NCBI GenBank assembly: GCA_020073615.1
Contig: JAIQEX010000002.1
Span: 84,877 to 148,876 of the forward strand
Length of the DNA stretch: 64,000 nucleotides
Reading direction: 5' to 3'
DNA from: Terriglobia bacterium
Lineage (GTDB): Bacteria; Acidobacteriota; Terriglobia; Bryobacterales; Bryobacteraceae
The notes below the pieces were generated by a model. It was not told the origin of the DNA. It saw only the letters and a list, made by a program, of their open reading frames with translations, and ran no database searches. Both the position numbers and the translations under genes were made by a program. Shown piece by piece: positions 61,042-64,000 of this stretch. Positions within the stretch are counted from its first letter, which is position 1. Every line of letters starts with the position of its first letter.

Positions 61042-62515
61042 GATTGCCCCCTGTGCGCCGGTAAATTTCGACGGCCGGCGCGTCTTTCACCAAAATGAGT
61101 TTCTCCAAAGTGTACTCGATGCCGTACTGCGCCGCGCGGCCGAGCGCTCGATGAACCTCGTCGCCCTCGAGCGCCACCGCCCATTCCTGCCACAGAAACA
61201 GCTCGGGCCGGCGCACCGTGGCCAGCCACGGCTCGCCGATATCCTGGGTGAAGGTCTCGTCGAGCGGGATGCCCGCGTCGCGGAAAATCCCCGTCAAATC
61301 GCCGAACGAGGTGAAGATGCCGGAGCCGCGCACGTAGCGGGGCCCCAGGTACTGCGCCGCCTCGGCGATGAACGCGCGGCGCGACACCGAATTCACGCGC
61401 GCCTCCTCCCACACGGCCCAGTTCTTCCAATCGGGATGCGCCAGCCACCAGCCCGAGCCCGCCGCCACAACGAGCGCCGCCACCGCCACGCGCGCCCGCG
61501 GAGGCGCTATCGCCACCAGCGCCGCCGGCGCCACCGCCAGCAGCGGGAACACGGCCATCGTGTACCGCAGCGCGTCGTACGTGAAGGGCCACAGCGTGGG
61601 CACGTAGATGAAGGTGTTCGAGCGGTAGATGGCCCACACGTAGAACACCCCCGGCAGCGCCAGCAGGGCCAGCGGCCAGAAAACGCGTTTGCCCAGCGAT
61701 GCCGCCGCCCCGGCGATCGCCAGCCACACCAGCCACATTCCGGCGCACAGTTGCGCGCCGGTGCGGTAGTAGAGGAACGCCGTCCGCCAGTCGTGCCTGC
61801 CGGGATGGTCCGCGTTGCCCATTTGCGCCTTGGCCGAGTACGGCCCGGTGAAGGAGGCCATCACGTCGCCCGCCAGCCACCAGTTGTGCGCCAGCCAGTA
61901 CAGCGGGCCGATGCCCGCCAGGATCGAGAACAGCACGGCCGCGCGCCAGCGGTGTGCGCGCGCGGTATACAGAAAGTACGCCGCGGCGAAGGGGATGAGG
62001 AACCACGCTTCGTACCGCGCCAGCGCGCCGGCGCAGGCCGCGATGCCGGCGCCGATGAGCGCCAGCCACCCTTGCGTCTGGCGGAAGCGCACGCTGAAGT
62101 AGAGCAGGGCCGCGAGGGCCGCGAAGAACAGCGGCTCCGTCATGGGGATCGACTGCAGGTAGAGCACGTTGGGATTCAGCGCAAACAGCGCGGTGGCCGC
62201 CGCCGCCGCGGGCGTGGAGTCGAACATTCGGCGCACCGCTCCGAACAAAAACATGCCCGCCGCCACGAAGCACGCGGCCGAAGGAATGGCCCCGGCGAGC
62301 CCGCTCCGCCACCACGCGTCCACGCGCACGAACGGCAGCATCAGCCAGTGGGGCAGCGGCAGCCACACCACGCCGACCTGGTCGTACCCCGGCGTGAGCG
62401 AATCGAAAACGCGGCGCGCGATGTTGAGGTGGGCCTCGGCATCGCCGACGTAGAGTAGAGCGCCGCGGGAGTAGAAGAACCAGACGGCGGCGGCGCTCAG
62501 GAGGGCGAGGGCCAA
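61028..62515 (-). CDS. GT-C-type membrane glycosyltransferase-like protein
   Basis: A 495-residue protein with about ten membrane helices. The first periplasmic loop contains GDAEAHLNIAR near residue 25, the acidic motif of GT-C (PMT/ArnT/GT39-like) glycosyltransferases, which use polyprenyl-phosphate sugars. Further marks are MTEPLFFAALAALLYF and RYEAWFLIPFAAAY, common in this fold. The C-terminal 120 residues form a periplasmic domain with no membrane segment. A non-ATG (TTG) start is likely. Substrate and acceptor are unknown. Confidence 0.75.
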   Translation of the reverse strand: MALALLSAAAVWFFYSRGALLYVGDAEAHLNIARRVFDSLTPGYDQVGVVWLPLPHWLMLPFVRVDAWWRSGLAGAIPSAACFVAAGMFLFGAVRRMFDSTPAAAAATALFALNPNVLYLQSIPMTEPLFFAALAALLYFSVRFRQTQGWLALIGAGIAACAGALARYEAWFLIPFAAAYFLYTARAHRWRAAVLFSILAGIGPLYWLAHNWWLAGDVMASFTGPYSAKAQMGNADHPGRHDWRTAFLYYRTGAQLCAGMWLVWLAIAGAAASLGKRVFWPLALLALPGVFYVWAIYRSNTFIYVPTLWPFTYDALRYTMAVFPLLAVAPAALVAIAPPRARVAVAALVVAAGSGWWLAHPDWKNWAVWEEARVNSVSRRAFIAEAAQYLGPRYVRGSGIFTSFGDLTGIFRDAGIPLDETFTQDIGEPWLATVRRPELFLWQEWAVALEGDEVHRALGRAAQYGIEYTLEKLILVKDAPAVEIYRRTGGNRGST

Positions 62516-62537
62516 CCCCGCCCAGAGGCCGCTACCG

Positions 62538-63458
62538 CTAGAACCTGGTGCAGCTTTGGAACTCTTGATAGCGCGCCTCGATTTCCTCGCGGGTGAGCGT
62601 GCGGAACCGGTCCACTCCGAATTTCTCGCAGCAGAAGCTGCCCATCACCGAACCGTAGATCACGGCGCGCCGCAGCTCCGCGAAATCGATTTCTCCCCGG
62701 GAGGGGTCCACGCCGCGGCCGGCAAGGTACCCGATGAAGCCGCCCGCGAAGGAATCGCCCGCCCCGGTGGGGTCGAAAACGTCTTCCAGCAAATACCCCG
62801 GCGCCATGAAGTGCCCCTCCTTGCGGAACAGCACCGCGCCGTGTTCGCCGCGCTTGATTACCAGCGTATGCGGGCCCATCTCCAGGATCCGGGCCGCGGC
62901 GCGCCGCACGTTGTGCTCGCCCGAGAGCAGCCGCGCTTCGCTGTCGTTGATCAGCAGGAAATCCCACTCCGCGATCGTCTTCAACAGCTCGGCGCGAAAA
63001 TCGTTGATCCAATAATTCATGGTGTCGCCGCCGGCCAGTTTCAGACCCTTCATCTGCGCGCGCACACTCCGTTGCAGCGCGGGCTGGATATTGCCCAGCA
63101 GCAGGTACGGCGCCGGGCGGTACGCTTCGGGGATCCGGGGATTGAAATCGGCAAAGACGTTGAGGTCGGTGCGCAGCGTGGTGCGGTCATTCATGTCGGC
63201 CGAGTACTTGCCCGCCCAGAAGAACGTCGTGCCGCCCGCGACGCGCTCCAGGCCCGCGAGGTCGATATTGCGGGAGGCGAGCAGTTCGGTGTCTTCGCGC
63301 GCGAAATCGTCGCCCACCACGGCGACGATCTTCACCGGCGTGAAATAGCCGGCGGCGAGCGCGATATAGGTGGCCGCGCCGCCCAGCATGCGGTCGACTT
63401 TTCCATGCGGCGTTTCCACGCCGTCATACGCGACGGATCCCACGACGACAAGTGACAT
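62538..63458 (-). CDS. PfkB-family carbohydrate/nucleoside kinase
   Basis: A 306-residue ribokinase-fold protein. PfkB signature 2, DPTGAGDSFAGGF, lies near residue 230 and holds the catalytic Asp and anion hole. The N-terminal glycine-rich block LGGAATYIALAAGYF near residue 26 and LLINDSEARLLSGE near 170 complete the pattern. The substrate (a sugar, nucleoside or sugar acid) cannot be told. It lies 22 bases upstream of the GT-C gene in the same direction, so a role in glycan metabolism is possible. Confidence 0.9.
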   Translation of the reverse strand: MSLVVVGSVAYDGVETPHGKVDRMLGGAATYIALAAGYFTPVKIVAVVGDDFAREDTELLASRNIDLAGLERVAGGTTFFWAGKYSADMNDRTTLRTDLNVFADFNPRIPEAYRPAPYLLLGNIQPALQRSVRAQMKGLKLAGGDTMNYWINDFRAELLKTIAEWDFLLINDSEARLLSGEHNVRRAAARILEMGPHTLVIKRGEHGAVLFRKEGHFMAPGYLLEDVFDPTGAGDSFAGGFIGYLAGRGVDPSRGEIDFAELRRAVIYGSVMGSFCCEKFGVDRFRTLTREEIEARYQEFQSCTRF

Positions 63459-63478
63459 GTAAGAGAAGATTGTAGCAA

Positions 63479-63815
63479 TCAGGGCTTGGGCAGCGAGCGG
63501 GCGAGGCGAAAACCGATACCGGCGTACCGAAGGTCAGCAGGGGCTTCGAGCCGCGACTTTGGGTCTAATGACGCTGAGTCAAAACCGTAACTCCCTCCCT
63601 TCGTGACCTGATCCCCTTCGTCTCCTCGGTCCGCCGTCCACTCCCAAATATTGCCCGCTATATCACCGATTCCTTCAGGCGTCGCACCAGCAGGGTACAT
63701 CCCGACCGGCGTCGGAACCTGCGGGCCGCTCGGGTTAAAGTTTGCCCGTGTGGGGTCGGGCTCTTCATTGCCCCACGGATACTTCCTTCCCCTAGCCCTA
63801 CCTTCGCATTCCTGA
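63479..63815 (-). pseudogene. C-terminal fragment of a formylglycine-generating-enzyme (SUMF1)-like protein
   Basis: The minus-strand frame contains KYPWGNEEPDPTRANFN, VPTPVGMYPAGATPEGIGDIAGNIWEWTAD, GGSYGF and GIGFRLARS. This is the C-terminal half of FGE/SUMF1-type domains, in which the W-G-N/D-E, AGN-x-WEW and GGS motifs bind calcium and the substrate Cys site. A stop codon blocks the frame just upstream of about 63820, so the N-terminal half is missing. The next sequence starts a transposase, so the gene was probably cut by its insertion. Confidence 0.65.
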
Positions 63816-63894
63816 ACGACAAGAGAGCATCACGCGCGGTTTCGGTGGTGTGGAACGTGGCGCGACGCTTCCTTTCCGGATGAAATTATGCTAC

Positions 63895-64000
63895 ATGAAA
63901 GATATGCATATATTCGAACGGGAGGTGAATGGCCGCCGCTACCGTGTCGCGGCCCAGTCGGTTTGGGACCCGGTCCGGGGCCGTTCCGTTGCGCGTCAGG
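63895..64000 (+). mobile_element. N-terminal start of a transposase running off the window
   Basis: From ATG 63895 the frame encodes MKDMHIFEREVNGRRYRVA then AQSVWDPVRGRSVARQ, continuing past the right edge. A basic VNGRRYRVAAQS opening like this is typical for IS1634/IS4-group DDE transposases. No inverted repeat could be confirmed in 63816-63894, which otherwise holds no gene. Confidence 0.5.

Overview
The window is GC-rich bacterial chromosome, dense with co-directional operons. It most likely comes from an Acidobacteriota bacterium of the Solibacter/Bryobacter type. Support: an Alternative Complex III plus caa3-oxidase operon, the flagellar gene set and order, a large IPT/FG-GAP secreted protein, and a remnant of a C-terminal domain (59547-59876) that I recognise as the Solibacter paralogous TIGR03437 type. 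The assignment is inferred from gene content, not from a marker gene.

Layout. 1-3286: the end of an unknown gene, two exported proteins of unknown role and a glycosylasparaginase-family hydrolase. 3340-15546: one long respiratory operon encoding ActA-F (quinol:electron acceptor oxidoreductase), a small membrane protein, a SCO copper chaperone and an A2-type caa3 oxidase (coxB-A-C-D). Together they carry electrons from quinol to oxygen. 15586-22440: a methyltransferase, a TPR protein, a lipoprotein, a DACNV-like protein overlapping clpB, and a 45-residue Cys/His protein. 22463-39311: flagellar genes in two divergent arms. flgF-G-A-H-I-J run leftward; fliK-flgD-flgE-fliN-O-P-Q-R-flhB-flhA-flhF-fliA-fliN2-DUF2802 run rightward. 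39346-41998: a MoxR ATPase overlapping a 611-residue partner of unknown function.

42311-48475: a leftward operon of multihaem cytochromes: a NapC/NirT-like protein, a nine-haem c/b fusion, a small membrane protein, a duplicated Cys-cluster protein, an unknown protein and a monohaem c. It is divergent from a PAS/sigma-54 activator. Inverted repeats and a possible -24/-12 promoter lie between them, which suggests a regulated electron-transfer module.

48506-59876: an accessory region with broken genes. It holds a frameshifted FG-GAP/beta-helix/IPT/di-haem peroxidase giant, a secreted protein of lower GC, a metzincin-like protein frameshifted in a pentanucleotide repeat, a truncated transposase, a DinB protein and a phosphoesterase remnant. 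59890-64000: dapF, a YbjQ-family gene, a GT-C membrane protein, a PfkB kinase, a truncated formylglycine-generating-enzyme-like fragment and the start of another transposase running off the end. I saw no rRNA, tRNA or CRISPR array.
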